Shown piece by piece: positions 39,701 through 48,344 of a stretch of 64,000 bases of DNA. This DNA comes from Endosaccharibacter trunci (lineage in GTDB: Bacteria > Pseudomonadota > Alphaproteobacteria > Acetobacterales > Acetobacteraceae). Position numbers and translations under genes: made by a program. The notes beneath the pieces were generated by a model. The model made no database searches and had not been told where the DNA came from. It saw only the letters and a list, made by a program, of their open reading frames with translations. The stretch spans positions 62,001 through 126,000 of the forward strand of contig JAMSKV010000003.1 of assembly GCA_024515975.1 (NCBI GenBank), in the 5' to 3' direction. Each line of letters starts with the position of its first letter. Positions within the stretch are counted from its first letter, which is position 1.

Positions 39701-40195
39701 TCAGGTGGCGACGGTCTCCGAGGGTGGCGGACGGCTTGCGTCCAATGCGGCTTGCAGGATGTAAGCCGCTGCAAGCTTGTCGACCACGGCGCTGCGGCGT
39801 TTTCGGGTCATGTCGAGATCGTCGATCAGCATGCGGTTCACCGCGCTCGACGACAGTCGCTCATCCCACAACGCGGCGGGAAGGCCGGTCTGGTCGGACA
39901 GGTTGCGCAGCCAGTCCTTGGCCGCCTGGGCAGCCGGCCCGACCGAACCGTCCAGCGACAGCGGCAGGCCGGCGACGAGGCCGCCGACATTCTCCTTTTG
40001 GGCGATTGCGGCGATCTCTCGCGCGTTCGCGGAGAATTTCCCACGCGCCAGGGCGGCATAGGAGGATGCCAACAGCAGCGAGACGTCGGACAAAGCAAGC
40101 CCGATGGTGCGAGTGCCGAGGTCGATGCCGAGCAGCCGGGAGTTTCGGGGCAGGGCGGCGCGCAATTGCTGCATGTTGAACAGGGGCATGGGCAA
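39701..40195 (-). CDS. ruvX: Putative pre-16S rRNA nuclease / Holliday junction resolvase-like RuvX
   Basis: A 164-residue RNase H-fold YqgF protein. Motif I is LLGIDLGTRTIGLALSD; the second motif is VGGLVAGLPLSLDGSVG; the third region contains LWDERLSSSAVN and DKLAAAYILQAALD. It probably trims pre-16S rRNA ends. It is divergent from gatCAB and close to tRNA-Val, a common alphaproteobacterial arrangement of ruvX and gat genes. Confidence 0.9.
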   Translation of the reverse strand: MPMPLFNMQQLRAALPRNSRLLGIDLGTRTIGLALSDVSLLLASSYAALARGKFSANAREIAAIAQKENVGGLVAGLPLSLDGSVGPAAQAAKDWLRNLSDQTGLPAALWDERLSSSAVNRMLIDDLDMTRKRRSAVVDKLAAAYILQAALDASRPPPSETVAT

Positions 40196-40316
40196 GGTTT
40201 ATGGTCCGCCGGCACCCGGGCGACCAGGGGCGTCCGGTTCGGAACCGCGTGACCGCGCCATCTTTCCGCCGCTCGCGCCCCGCGTGTACCCAGCAACAAA
40301 ACGGGGACTCCGACTG

Positions 40317-40604
40317 ATGTCGCTAGATGCCGCGACCATACGACGTATTGCGAGATTGGCGCGGCTTGGCGTCGGCGAGGCCGAGATCGAACGGCTGCAG
40401 ACCGAGCTCGGACACATCATCGGCTGGGTGGAGCAATTGGGCGAGCTCGATTTGGACGGAGTGGAGCCGATTGCCGGCGTCGGTCACGCCGCATTGCGGC
40501 TGCGCGCGGACGAGGTGACGGACGGCGACCGGGTGGAAGCGGTTCTCTCCAACGCGCCGGGCCGTGCCGGCCCGTTCTATGCCGTGCCGAAGGTGGTCGA
40601 GTGA
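40317..40604 (+). CDS. gatC: Asp-tRNA(Asn)/Glu-tRNA(Gln) amidotransferase subunit C
   Basis: A 95-residue GatC. It starts [19 protein letters not shown] and contains [21 protein letters not shown] and [10 protein letters not shown], all standard. It acts as the small clamp between GatA and GatB. ATG 40317 is chosen by family start. Its stop overlaps the gatA start (TGATG), so translation is coupled. Confidence 0.94.
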   Translation: MSLDAATIRRIARLARLGVGEAEIERLQTELGHIIGWVEQLGELDLDGVEPIAGVGHAALRLRADEVTDGDRVEAVLSNAPGRAGPFYAVPKVVE

Positions 40605-42100
40605 TGTCTGACATGGTGGAACTGACTGGGCAGAGCCTGGCGGCGGCGCTGGACGGTTTGGAGAAGGGCCGGTTCTCGTCGGTGGAGCTGACGCGCGCGC
40701 ATCTGGATGCGGTGGAGGCGCTGAACCCGACGCTGAACGCTTACATCACTGTGACTGCGGAGCAGGCGCTGACCCAGGCCGCCGAGGCCGACGCCGTGCG
40801 CGCGCGGGGTGAGGCCGGCCTGCTCTGCGGCGCGCCGGTGGCGATCAAGGATCTGTTCTGCACCGAAGGGGTGCGGACCACGGCGGCGAGCCGGATCCTG
40901 TCCAATTTCGTGCCGCCCTATGAGAGCACCGTGACGGCGCAGATGAAGCGCGACGGTGCCGTGTCGCTGGGCAAGACCAATCTGGACGAGTTCGCGATGG
41001 GGTCATCCAACATGACCTCGGCGTTCGGCGCGGTGCAGAATCCGTGGCGTCGTCGCGGCGACGATTCGCCTTTGGTGCCGGGCGGCTCGTCCGGCGGCTC
41101 CGCCTCGGCGGTCGCGGCGCGGATCGCGCTTGCGGCGACGGGGACGGATACCGGCGGTTCGATCCGCCAGCCGGCCTCGTTCTGCGGCATCGCTGGCATC
41201 AAGCCGACCTACGGCCGCTGCTCGCGCTGGGGGACTGTCGCGTTCGCGAGCTCTCTCGATCAGGCCGGGCCGCTGGCGCGGACGGTGGAGGATTGCGCGA
41301 TCCTGTTGCGGTCGATGGCCGGGTTCGATCCGAAGGACAGCACCAGCGTCGATGTGGCCGTTCCGGACTTCCGTGCCGCCGTCGGGCGCAGCGTGAAGGG
41401 CATGCGGATCGGCATTCCGGCGGAATATCGCGCGCCCGGGATGCCGGAAGAGATCGAGCGCTGGTGGCAGCAGGGTATCGCCTGGCTGCGCGACGCGGGC
41501 TGCGAGATCGTGGACGTGTCGCTGCCGCATACGCGCTACGGGCTGGCCACGTATTATATCGTGGCGCCTGCGGAATGTTCGTCCAACCTCGCGCGGTATG
41601 ACGGGGTGCGCTTCGGAGAGCGGGTCGAGGCGGACAGCCTGGATGCGCTCTACGAGCGGTCTCGCGCGGCCGGGTTCGGCGACGAGGTGAAGCGGCGCAT
41701 CCTGATCGGTACCTATGTACTGTCGTCGGGCTATTACGATGCGTACTATCTGAAGGCGCAGAAGGTCAGAAGCTTGATCCTGCGCGACTTCACGGAGGCG
41801 TTCGGCCGTGTGGACGCGTTGCTGACGCCGACTGCGCCGTCGGCCGCGTTCGGGTTGGGCGAGAAGATGAGCGATCCGGTGACCATGTATCTGAACGACA
41901 TTTTCACCGTGCCGGCGAGCATGGCGGGAGTTCCCGGCATGTCCGTGCCGGTCGGGCTCGATTCAGCCGGGCTGCCCTTGGGGCTGCAACTGATCGGGAG
42001 GCCCTTCGACGAGGAGACCTTGTTCGCTCTGGGGTCGGCTCTGGAGAAGGCTGCTGGGTTCGATCATCTGCCAGCGCTGCGCGCGGGAGCGGTGGCATGA
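40604..42100 (+). CDS. gatA: Asp-tRNA(Asn)/Glu-tRNA(Gln) amidotransferase subunit A
   Basis: A 498-residue amidase-signature enzyme that frees ammonia from glutamine for the tRNA amidation in GatCAB. Ser-cisSer-Lys triad: Lys in [12 protein letters not shown], Ser residues in GGSSGGSAS and [12 protein letters not shown]. Start ATG 40604 overlaps the gatC stop; a GTG one codon earlier is possible. Its stop overlaps gatB by 4 bp. Confidence 0.95.
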   Translation: MSDMVELTGQSLAAALDGLEKGRFSSVELTRAHLDAVEALNPTLNAYITVTAEQALTQAAEADAVRARGEAGLLCGAPVAIKDLFCTEGVRTTAASRILSNFVPPYESTVTAQMKRDGAVSLGKTNLDEFAMGSSNMTSAFGAVQNPWRRRGDDSPLVPGGSSGGSASAVAARIALAATGTDTGGSIRQPASFCGIAGIKPTYGRCSRWGTVAFASSLDQAGPLARTVEDCAILLRSMAGFDPKDSTSVDVAVPDFRAAVGRSVKGMRIGIPAEYRAPGMPEEIERWWQQGIAWLRDAGCEIVDVSLPHTRYGLATYYIVAPAECSSNLARYDGVRFGERVEADSLDALYERSRAAGFGDEVKRRILIGTYVLSSGYYDAYYLKAQKVRSLILRDFTEAFGRVDALLTPTAPSAAFGLGEKMSDPVTMYLNDIFTVPASMAGVPGMSVPVGLDSAGLPLGLQLIGRPFDEETLFALGSALEKAAGFDHLPALRAGAVA

Positions 42101-43554
42101 GCTATGTGATCGAGGGCAGCACCGGCCCGTGGGAGCTGGTGATCGGGCTGGAGGTGCATGCCCAGGTGGTGAGCCGGGCAAAGCTGTTTTCCGGTGCTTC
42201 CGCGACGTTCGGCGGCGAGCCGAACAGCCATGTGAGCCTGGTGGATGCGGCGTTTCCCGGCATGTTGCCGGTGATCAATGCGGAATGCGTGGCGCAGGCG
42301 GTGCGAACCGGGCTGGGTCTGGACGCACGGATCAATCTGGTAAGCCGATTCGACCGCAAGAACTATTTCTATGCCGATCTGCCCCCGGGGTATCAGATCA
42401 GCCAGTTTACGCATCCGATCGTCGGCAGCGGAAAGGTCGATATCGAACTGGCGGACGGGACGCGCCGGGAGATCGGCGTCACCCGTCTGCATCTGGAGCA
42501 GGATGCGGGCAAGTCGGTGCACGACCAGGACCCGACGCGATCGTTCATCGACCTGAACCGGGCCGGCGTTGCGCTGATGGAGATCGTGAGCGAGCCGGAT
42601 ATGCGCAGTCCGGAAGAAGCCGGCGCCTATGTGCGCAAGCTGCGCATGATCATGCGCTATCTCGGCACCTGCGATGGCAACATGGAGGAGGGGTCCCTGC
42701 GTGCGGACGTGAACGTGTCCGTTCGCAAGGCGGGCGAGCCGTTTCGGACCCGGTGCGAGATCAAGAACGTGAACTCGATTCGCTTCGTGATGCAGGCCAT
42801 CGAGGTGGAGGCGCGCCGTCAGGTGGAGATCTGGGAAAGCGGCGGTGTCGTGGACCAGGAGACGCGCCTGTTCGATCCGCACCGTGGCGAGACCCGGTCC
42901 ATGCGGTCCAAGGAGGATGCGCATGATTATCGCTATTTCCCCGATCCCGACTTGCTGCCGCTGGTGTTGGAGCAGGGCTGGGTCGATTCGCTGCGCTCGG
43001 CGTTGCCGGAGCTGCCGGATGCAAAGCGGGCCCGATTCGTGGCGGAGTACGGCATACCGGACTACGACTCGTCCGTCCTGGTCGCCGAGCAGGCCACGGC
43101 GGAGTTCTACGAGACGGTAGCGCGGGGGCGCGATGGCCGTCTGGCGTCGAATTGGGTGGTGGGCGAGCTGTTTGCGGCTCTGAATCGCACCGGCAAGACC
43201 ATCAGCACCAGCCCTGTCACAGCGGAGGCGCTGGGCGGATTGTTGGACCTGATCAAGGATGGGACCATCAACGGCCGAATCGCCAAGGACGTTTTCGAGG
43301 TGATGGTGGAGACCGGCGAAGCGGCCGACGCGATTGTTGAGCGCAAAGGGTTGCGGCAGGTCGTGGACACCGGGGCGATCGATTCCGCGATCGAATCGGT
43401 TTTGGCGGCGAACGCGGACAAGCTGGCGGAGTATCGGTCCGGCAAGGAGAAATTATTCGTGTTTTTCGTGGGCCAGACCATGAAGGCGATGAAGGGCAAG
43501 GGGAACCCGGCTTTGATCAATGAGCGCCTGGCACATCTGCTGAAGGCTGATTGA
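42097..43554 (+). CDS. gatB: Asp-tRNA(Asn)/Glu-tRNA(Gln) amidotransferase subunit B
   Basis: A 485-residue GatB kinase/amidase subunit that activates misacylated Glu-tRNA(Gln) or Asp-tRNA(Asn). Recognisable segments: [52 protein letters not shown] and the C-terminal YqeY/GatB domain ([14 protein letters not shown]). ATG 42097 overlaps gatA. A G+C-rich hairpin GCAGGCCGT/ACGGCCTGC at 43566-43587 follows the stop and may end the operon, though no long T-run follows. Confidence 0.95.
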   Translation: MSYVIEGSTGPWELVIGLEVHAQVVSRAKLFSGASATFGGEPNSHVSLVDAAFPGMLPVINAECVAQAVRTGLGLDARINLVSRFDRKNYFYADLPPGYQISQFTHPIVGSGKVDIELADGTRREIGVTRLHLEQDAGKSVHDQDPTRSFIDLNRAGVALMEIVSEPDMRSPEEAGAYVRKLRMIMRYLGTCDGNMEEGSLRADVNVSVRKAGEPFRTRCEIKNVNSIRFVMQAIEVEARRQVEIWESGGVVDQETRLFDPHRGETRSMRSKEDAHDYRYFPDPDLLPLVLEQGWVDSLRSALPELPDAKRARFVAEYGIPDYDSSVLVAEQATAEFYETVARGRDGRLASNWVVGELFAALNRTGKTISTSPVTAEALGGLLDLIKDGTINGRIAKDVFEVMVETGEAADAIVERKGLRQVVDTGAIDSAIESVLAANADKLAEYRSGKEKLFVFFVGQTMKAMKGKGNPALINERLAHLLKAD

Positions 43555-43617
43555 CGGGGTGCGGTGCAGGCCGTAAGAACGGCCTGCAAACGCCGTGTGA
43601 TGAGCACGCTCTTCGGC

Positions 43618-43710
43618 GGAGGGGTGGCCGAGTGGCTGAAGGCGGCGGTTTGCTAAACCGTTGTACGGGGTCAACCCGTACCGTGGGTTCGAATCCCATC
43701 CCCTCCGCCA
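43618..43710 (+). tRNA. tRNA-Ser (anticodon GCU)
   Basis: A 93-nt class II tRNA: acceptor GGAGGGG/CCCCTCC, anticodon loop TTGCTAA (GCT, codon AGC), long variable arm TGTACGGGGTCAACCCGTACC, T-arm GTGGGTTCGAATCCCAT, discriminator G and encoded CCA. It is the last certain host gene before the prophage and a typical integrase target, so its 3' end is a candidate left attachment site. Confidence 0.96.
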
Positions 43711-43739
43711 AAGTCTCCTCCTGCAGAATTATTGTTTTC

Positions 43740-44054
43740 CTGATCGCCATCGCATTGTCGGCGAACGAGGCGGTTCTCCCAGCGCGAGCATGGGCTGCCG
43801 GAGCTGATCGAACGCAGCTTGACCGCATTCTGGCGGTCTTGCGGCTGCAGCCCGGCGAGGCCGGCCGCGCTTGTCTCTCCAGCATGCGTAGCGTTCACAG
43901 GCTGGAGCATGACGCGGCCACGTCCGCGGAGGATCTGGAATTTTCCTATCAGAATGCGTCCCAGCTCTGTGGCGCCGATGCGGAGCGTGTGTGCCGGGTC
44001 GAGCCGACAATGGCCAACCGTGCTGCCTGTGGCTTGCTGAACGCGCCGCGATAG
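43740..44054 (+). CDS. Possible small exported protein with four cysteines, start uncertain
   Basis: An open frame of about 105 codons directly after tRNA-Ser. It opens with a hydrophobic, signal-peptide-like stretch (FLIAIALSANEAVLPARAWA) and continues with a helical chain carrying Cys in GRACLSS, SQLCGAD, RVCRVE and AACGLL. There is no ATG, GTG or TTG at the right place: only CTG at 43740 or TTG at 43755, the latter inside the signal-like part. The upstream extension would run through the tRNA. Either a weakly started real gene or one whose start was lost when the prophage inserted. No recognised family. Confidence 0.4.
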   Translation: MIAIALSANEAVLPARAWAAGADRTQLDRILAVLRLQPGEAGRACLSSMRSVHRLEHDAATSAEDLEFSYQNASQLCGADAERVCRVEPTMANRAACGLLNAPR

Positions 44055-44411
44055 GTGGATTGGGCTCCTTGGGTGACGTCTGCGGGCGTCTGAGCGGTTT
44101 CGCCTAAGGCGTAAGGCAACGTGAAGCGCTGATGGTGCTTGGCTGCCTGGTACGTTTCGAGCCCGTCGGGCTGTTGGACGGCGTGGCGGATACGAGGCTT
44201 CTCCGCGTTCATCAGTACCGATGCGCATCTATAGTACCGGCTTGGCTGCGACGACTCTTCTCTGAGGCCGATAAGGGGGCGAAGACTCTGTCAGAGGCTG
44301 TCCCAACCTGTAAAAACGTCAAAATCTCGTTATCAACGGCGAAAGTTTCCTTGTACTGTTCCTAACGTTTTGTTAGTTTCGGTTAGTCATCAGCTGCACG
44401 GATTAACCCGT
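44055..44411. promoter_or_regulatory. Presumed prophage left control region
   Basis: 357 bp without a gene. The right part is AT-rich. CTAAC-GTTTT-GTTAG is a perfect inverted repeat at 44362-44376, followed by a further GTTAG at 44382, all just upstream of the first regulator and overlapping a weak promoter-like TTGTAC (44351). This could be a repressor operator. A small stem AGCCC/GGGCT lies at 44159-44171. The phage-host junction must lie between the tRNA and here. Confidence 0.4.
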
Positions 44412-44699
44412 ATGCCCCGCCCCCTTCCTTGGACGCCCGATCAGGATGCTCGCCTGAGCGCGCTGTTGCACCAACACGGCTCAACTTTGAGGAAGGCGGC
44501 CCAACAGATGGGTGTCAGCCGCAGTTTTGCACAACGTCGTGCGAAAATGCTCGATGCGCAAAGTGTCCGTTCGATTTGCACGCGTGACCGTGAGGATGCA
44601 GGAGCTGCACCTTTGCCTGCGGGACATCCAATCACCTGGACTGCCATCGCGTTTCTGGACCAGTCGAGCTTTTCTCCTGGAAACGTCATGCACATGTAG
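44412..44699 (+). CDS. Small phage helix-turn-helix protein (GcrA/Myb-like)
   Basis: A 95-residue protein. MPRPLPWTPDQDARLSALLHQ followed by STLRKAAQQMGVSRSFAQRRA is a SANT/GcrA-like helix-turn-helix, known from short phage regulators in alphaproteobacteria. The C-terminal part contains PLPAGHPITWTAIAF, also common in this group. ATG 44412 starts the conserved part; an upstream in-frame start at 44370 lies in the putative operator. It is the first gene of the early/regulatory pair and may act on the late promoter; this is inference. Confidence 0.7.
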   Translation: MPRPLPWTPDQDARLSALLHQHGSTLRKAAQQMGVSRSFAQRRAKMLDAQSVRSICTRDREDAGAAPLPAGHPITWTAIAFLDQSSFSPGNVMHM

Positions 44700-44776
44700 A
44701 GCGCACGTCGCGCATCCATGATTGCTGATAACCTTACGCGCCTCTCTTTTTGGGACGGCAGGTTGGAGTTAAAGCA

Positions 44777-45319
44777 TTGATACACGCTTATTCTTCGACG
44801 ACTGTGCAGCATCTGCCGGTCGCTCCGGCTGCTGGTCTGCTGCCTGACCGCGCACCTGTGCAACGTTTGCGCAAAGGACAAGTTCTGCGCGTGCAGGAGG
44901 ATGTGCAGAGAGTGGTGGGCGGTCTGACCACACTCAATAAGACCGGAGACATCAACCAAGAGCAGTTGGATGCTGCGGAGCGGTGGTATCGCGACTATGT
45001 CATGGGGGTGATTGGTGCGCGGGATCCGGAGCGCAGGAGTTCCGGGAAGGCGCCCGATTTGCACGCTGCGATGTTGTCGCGGACGAGTGCCGTAGGGCGC
45101 TGCAGGTTCGTGCGTGATTCTCTCGGTCTGTGCGGCGAAATTCGCTTGAAGCTTCTTCTGATCGACGAGCTCTCCTTTTCCGCAATCGCTGCGCAGCTGC
45201 TTCCGGGCGACGTCAACGGCCGCAAGAAGATCGCGGCGCAGATGGTGTTCCTTCTGGAGCAACTGGCCGAGATCTATGCGCGCTTTGACAAGCGAAGAGC
45301 CATGCCGACGTCAAACTAG
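44777..45319 (+). CDS. Phage regulator-like protein (possible late-gene activator or antiterminator)
   Basis: A 180-residue protein. TTG at 44777 is chosen because GGAG lies eight bases upstream; TTG 44750 is the alternative. The middle has GDINQEQLDAAERWYRDYVMGVIGARDPE, a pattern seen in phage proteins next to GcrA-like regulators, and the end has LKLLLIDELSFSAIAAQLLPG-type helix-turn-helix (FSAIAAQLLPGDVNGRKKIA). It lies directly before a hairpin, a consensus promoter and a terminator that lead into the late operon, the position of Q-like antiterminators. No sequence proof of that role. Confidence 0.65.
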   Translation: MIHAYSSTTVQHLPVAPAAGLLPDRAPVQRLRKGQVLRVQEDVQRVVGGLTTLNKTGDINQEQLDAAERWYRDYVMGVIGARDPERRSSGKAPDLHAAMLSRTSAVGRCRFVRDSLGLCGEIRLKLLLIDELSFSAIAAQLLPGDVNGRKKIAAQMVFLLEQLAEIYARFDKRRAMPTSN

Positions 45320-45345
45320 CGTTCGCCGACGACGAGTCGCTTGAA

Positions 45346-45380
45346 AAACGGGCGGTCCGCATCACGCGGGCCGCCTGTTT
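45346..45380 (+). terminator. Strong hairpin ending the regulator transcript
   Basis: A 15-bp stem (AAACGGGCGGTCCGC at 45346-45360 with GCGGGCCGCCTGTTT at 45366-45380), fully paired if two G-U pairs are allowed, with loop ATCAC. The 3' arm ends in TTT but no longer T-run follows. It starts 27 bp after the regulator stop. Confidence 0.65.
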
Positions 45381-45424
45381 CCATTCCGGCCAAAAAACAA
45401 TCCACTATAACGTTAAGATAACGA

Positions 45425-45453
45425 TTGACGGTGGACCCGGGTTGATCTATAAA
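45425..45453 (+). promoter_or_regulatory. Candidate phage late promoter
   Basis: TTGACG (45425-45430), exactly 17 bases, TATAAA (45448-45453): the best sigma-70 promoter in the prophage. Transcription would start near 45460 and meet an intrinsic terminator after about 45 nt, upstream of all head and tail genes. Confidence 0.75.
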
Positions 45454-45476
45454 TTTCTCATACTCGAATAGTTGCG

Positions 45477-45505
45477 ACCGCCGGTTGATCCCGGCGGTTT
45501 TTTTT
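45477..45505 (+). terminator. Intrinsic terminator in the late leader
   Basis: ACCGCCGG/CCGGCGGT with loop TTGATC (45477-45498), followed by eight T. It lies between the late promoter and the first late gene, so late transcription must read through it, as in lambda pR'-tR'. Confidence 0.85.
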
Positions 45506-45528
45506 GGCTTTTGCGATAGGTGGTCGCG

Positions 45529-45936
45529 ATGTTTTCCAATGGGACCGGAATCGTATCTGGGGATGTCGTCGCCTGCGGCGCGGCGGTTTACGTCGTGCAA
45601 TCCATGGCGGAAACGGAAGTCACTCTACTGAAGCTGGAAAGCAAAGAAGCGACGCGCCATCGTGCGGATGTGGTGCCGGATCATTGGCTGGATTTGGCGC
45701 AGAGCGGGCTGCCGGCGCGGGACGTGGTGATTCGGTGCGTTCCCATCAAGCGCTATGGTTCGGCCAATCTGACCCGGCTGGGCGCGCTGCCGGACACGCT
45801 GCGTCATCGGATCCACACCGCCCTCAAGCGCGAGGAAGTGGTGCGTCGTTTTGAGGATAGTCCGCCGGTGCAGAGCAATCTGTTGGCTTCGACGGCATCG
45901 CGCGGACGTCGTGTCGGCGCGGTTCGCTACAACTGA
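45529..45936 (+). CDS. Phage protein of unknown function (first late gene)
   Basis: A 135-residue protein starting MFSNGTGIVSGDVVACGAAV. It has an N-terminal beta-rich half and a basic C-terminus (ASTASRGRRVGAVRYN). ATG 45529 follows AGGTGG. It precedes the terminase small subunit and is the first gene behind the late leader terminator. No family recognised. Confidence 0.7.
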   Translation: MFSNGTGIVSGDVVACGAAVYVVQSMAETEVTLLKLESKEATRHRADVVPDHWLDLAQSGLPARDVVIRCVPIKRYGSANLTRLGALPDTLRHRIHTALKREEVVRRFEDSPPVQSNLLASTASRGRRVGAVRYN

Positions 45937-45977
45937 CCGGCGGTCCTGCGGAAGGCCCTGCAGGCCGCTCCGCTGCC

Positions 45978-46412
45978 GTGCCGAACGGTGCTGCACCGTC
46001 TCCGGCGACGGAACGCTTTCTGGCTTCGCTCGCCGAGAGCGGAAATCTGTTTCTTGCCTGTCATGCGTCAAACATGACGCGGCGCCAGATCACTCATCTG
46101 CAGCGTACCAATGCTGACTTCGCTGCGGCGTATGACGAGGCGATGGACGAGGCTGCTGATCGCATCGAGGCAGAAGCCTGGCGGCGCGGTCTTGAGGGCG
46201 TGGCCGAACCGTTGATCAAAAATGGACAGGTCGTTCGCGATGCGAACAACGAGCCGATCATGACGCGACGCTACAGCGATCCGCTGCTTGTACTCCTGCT
46301 CAAAGGATCGAAGCCGAACAAGTATCACACCAAGGCCGGCCAGTCCCCCGCGGGGGCGATGCCGTCCGTGATGGAGGAGATCGCCGCTGACGATGATCCA
46401 CCGCGGCTCTGA
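45978..46412 (+). CDS. Phage terminase small subunit (TerS-like)
   Basis: A 144-residue protein starting at GTG. The N-terminal helix-turn-helix (ERFLASLAESGNLFLACHAS, NMTRRQITHLQRTNADF) is followed by EAMDEAADRIEAEAWRRGLEG and the segment LIKNGQVVRDANNEPIMTRR, then DPLLVLLLKGSKPNKYH, typical of small terminase-associated DNA-binding proteins. It recognises phage DNA for packaging. The terL start lies within its last codons. Confidence 0.82.
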   Translation: MPNGAAPSPATERFLASLAESGNLFLACHASNMTRRQITHLQRTNADFAAAYDEAMDEAADRIEAEAWRRGLEGVAEPLIKNGQVVRDANNEPIMTRRYSDPLLVLLLKGSKPNKYHTKAGQSPAGAMPSVMEEIAADDDPPRL

Positions 46413-48342
46413 GAAGCGGGGACAGACCGAAAGGAAAGCGCTGACGCAGGCGCAATGGACCATTTACGAGGCGGGGTGGAACGAAGGCGCGCGTTTCAGG
46501 GTGGCCGTCTGTGGACGGCGGTTCGGCAAGGCGCTCTGCCTGAAGACAAGACTTCCGTCTCCGGATGGTTGGACGACGATGGGCGATGTGGCAGTCGGCG
46601 ATCGCTTGCTTGATGAAACCGGCACGCCCTGCCACGTGACATTCACGACGGATGTGATGCTCGGTCGGCCGTGCAATGAGGTGCTGTTCGGTGATGGCAG
46701 CATCGTCGTGGCGGACGACGATCATCTCTGGTCGGTCAAGATCGACGGTGCACCGCTGCAGTTGCTCCGTACGACTGAGTTGCGGGCGTTTCTGGAACGC
46801 GGATGTGTCATCGAAATCCCTGCGATCCGGACGTCCGGAGGCGAGAGGAGAACCAGCGGTGAGGCCGATCGCGCTCGGCTGGACTGGCTGGCGAAGCGTT
46901 TCGGCGGCCGCCACGGCGAGCGGGGTTTTGTGGCGGGTGGGACGCGCGTCTTTTCCTTGGTCCGCCGTCTCTGCGCACGGCTGGGCATGGTGGCGGGGCT
47001 GCGGGGCGGACGCCTGTATTGGGATATGGCGGAAGTCGCGCCGGCGCATCGTCTGTGCCGGATCAACAAAGTGGCGAGTCGGCCGGTGCGATGTATTTCG
47101 GTCGATAGCCCGAGACGCCTGTTCCTGTGCGCAGAGAGCTGCATTCCGACGCACAACACCTTTCTCATGGCCGAGGAGCTGCGTCGCGCGGCACGGCTTG
47201 CGGTTCGCCACGGCGTCGGAGTGGAAAACGAAATCTGGTATGGCGCGCCCACTTTCCTGCAGGCCAAGCGCGTCATGTGGACCCGGCTCAAGAACGCCAT
47301 ACCTCGTTCTTGGATCGCCGGTCGTCCGAACGAGACAGCGTGTGTCATTCGCCTGGTCAGCGGTCACGTGATCAGGCTGGTGGGGCTCGACGCGTGCGAG
47401 AATCTGCGTGGCTCAGGTCTGTGGTTCTTTGGGGGCGATGAATGGGCGGATTGCCGGCCGTCGGCCTGGCTGGAGGTGATCCGGCCGATGCTGTCGACGA
47501 CCAGGGGGCATGCCCTGTTCATCGGCACGCCGAAAGGGTTCGACCATTTTCGGGACGCGTTCCTGCTCGGCCAGCCGGGCGGCGAACCCGGGTACCGGTC
47601 GTTCCTTTACACTACCGAGGATGGCGGCAATGTGCCGGCGGAGGAACTGGAAGCGGCGCGTGGCCAGCTCGACGAGCGCACGTTCCGACAGGAATATTGT
47701 GGAAGCTTCGAGACTTATGCAGGCCGGGTGATTTACGCATTCGCCCGGCATGAGCATGTCCGAGCGGTCGATCATGATCCGTTTCGACCGGTGCATGTCG
47801 GCATAGATTTCAACATCAATCCGATGTCGGCCACGGTCTGGCAGGAGCATGGCGATGTCGTCTGTCAGATCGACGAGATCGTGTTGCCGACCTCGAATAC
47901 GGATGAACTCGCGGACGAGATCTGCCGGCGTTACGGCCGGGATGGTTTCGAGCCTGGGCGGCCGGATGTTTCGCATATCAGCGTGTATCCTGATCCGGCC
48001 GGCGCACAGCGGCGCAGTTCGGCAGGCGGCCGCACGGATATCGGCATCCTGCAGGAAAGAGGCTTCAGGGTCCGCGCCTTGCGATCGCATCCGCCCGTGC
48101 GCGAACGGATGAATACGGTAAATCGTCAGTTCAAGACTGCGGACGGTATGGTTCTGGCGGCAGTGGATCCGCGCTGCGTCAAATCGATCGAGGCCTATGA
48201 GCGACTGGTGTTTCGCGAGGGAACGAGCGAGCCCGACAAGATCAGCGGTTTCGATCATCTCGTCGATGCCACGGGATATTTTCTTTGCGGACGTCGTGTC
48301 GCCGCTGGCGCTGGCGTGCGATCGACTTTCATGGAGCGCTGA
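46393..48342 (+). CDS. terL: Phage terminase large subunit, interrupted by an intein
   Basis: A 649-codon packaging motor precursor. The ATPase Walker A is split: GRRFGK (residues 41-46), then a 209-residue intein (47-255), then TFLMAEELRRAAR; splicing restores GRRFGKT and a 440-residue protein, the usual TerL size. Walker B is LWFFGGDEWAD, the coupling motif HALFIGTPKG. RuvC-like nuclease acidic residues lie in HVGIDFNINP, SVYPDPAG and FDHLVDATGY. The start overlaps terS. Without splicing the ATPase could not bind ATP, so intein activity is required for packaging. Confidence 0.93.
   Translation: MIHRGSEKRGQTERKALTQAQWTIYEAGWNEGARFRVAVCGRRFGKALCLKTRLPSPDGWTTMGDVAVGDRLLDETGTPCHVTFTTDVMLGRPCNEVLFGDGSIVVADDDHLWSVKIDGAPLQLLRTTELRAFLERGCVIEIPAIRTSGGERRTSGEADRARLDWLAKRFGGRHGERGFVAGGTRVFSLVRRLCARLGMVAGLRGGRLYWDMAEVAPAHRLCRINKVASRPVRCISVDSPRRLFLCAESCIPTHNTFLMAEELRRAARLAVRHGVGVENEIWYGAPTFLQAKRVMWTRLKNAIPRSWIAGRPNETACVIRLVSGHVIRLVGLDACENLRGSGLWFFGGDEWADCRPSAWLEVIRPMLSTTRGHALFIGTPKGFDHFRDAFLLGQPGGEPGYRSFLYTTEDGGNVPAEELEAARGQLDERTFRQEYCGSFETYAGRVIYAFARHEHVRAVDHDPFRPVHVGIDFNINPMSATVWQEHGDVVCQIDEIVLPTSNTDELADEICRRYGRDGFEPGRPDVSHISVYPDPAGAQRRSSAGGRTDIGILQERGFRVRALRSHPPVRERMNTVNRQFKTADGMVLAAVDPRCVKSIEAYERLVFREGTSEPDKISGFDHLVDATGYFLCGRRVAAGAGVRSTFMER
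46531..47157 (+). other. Class 3 mini-intein in TerL Walker A
   Basis: 209 residues between Lys46 and Thr256. Block A is ALCLKTRLPSPDGWTTMGDV then AVGDRLLDETG; position 1 is Ala, not Cys or Ser. Block B is VVADDDHLWSVK, with Trp113. Block F is PVRCISVDSPRRLFL, with Cys234. Block G is ESCIPTHN followed by Thr256 as the first extein residue. Trp-Cys-Thr is the signature of class 3 inteins, which use the block F Cys as branch point. No LAGLIDADG motif is seen; about 100 residues between blocks B and F (LDWLAKRFGGRHGERGF and following) look like an eroded endonuclease. Confidence 0.92.
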
Positions 48343-48344
48343 GG

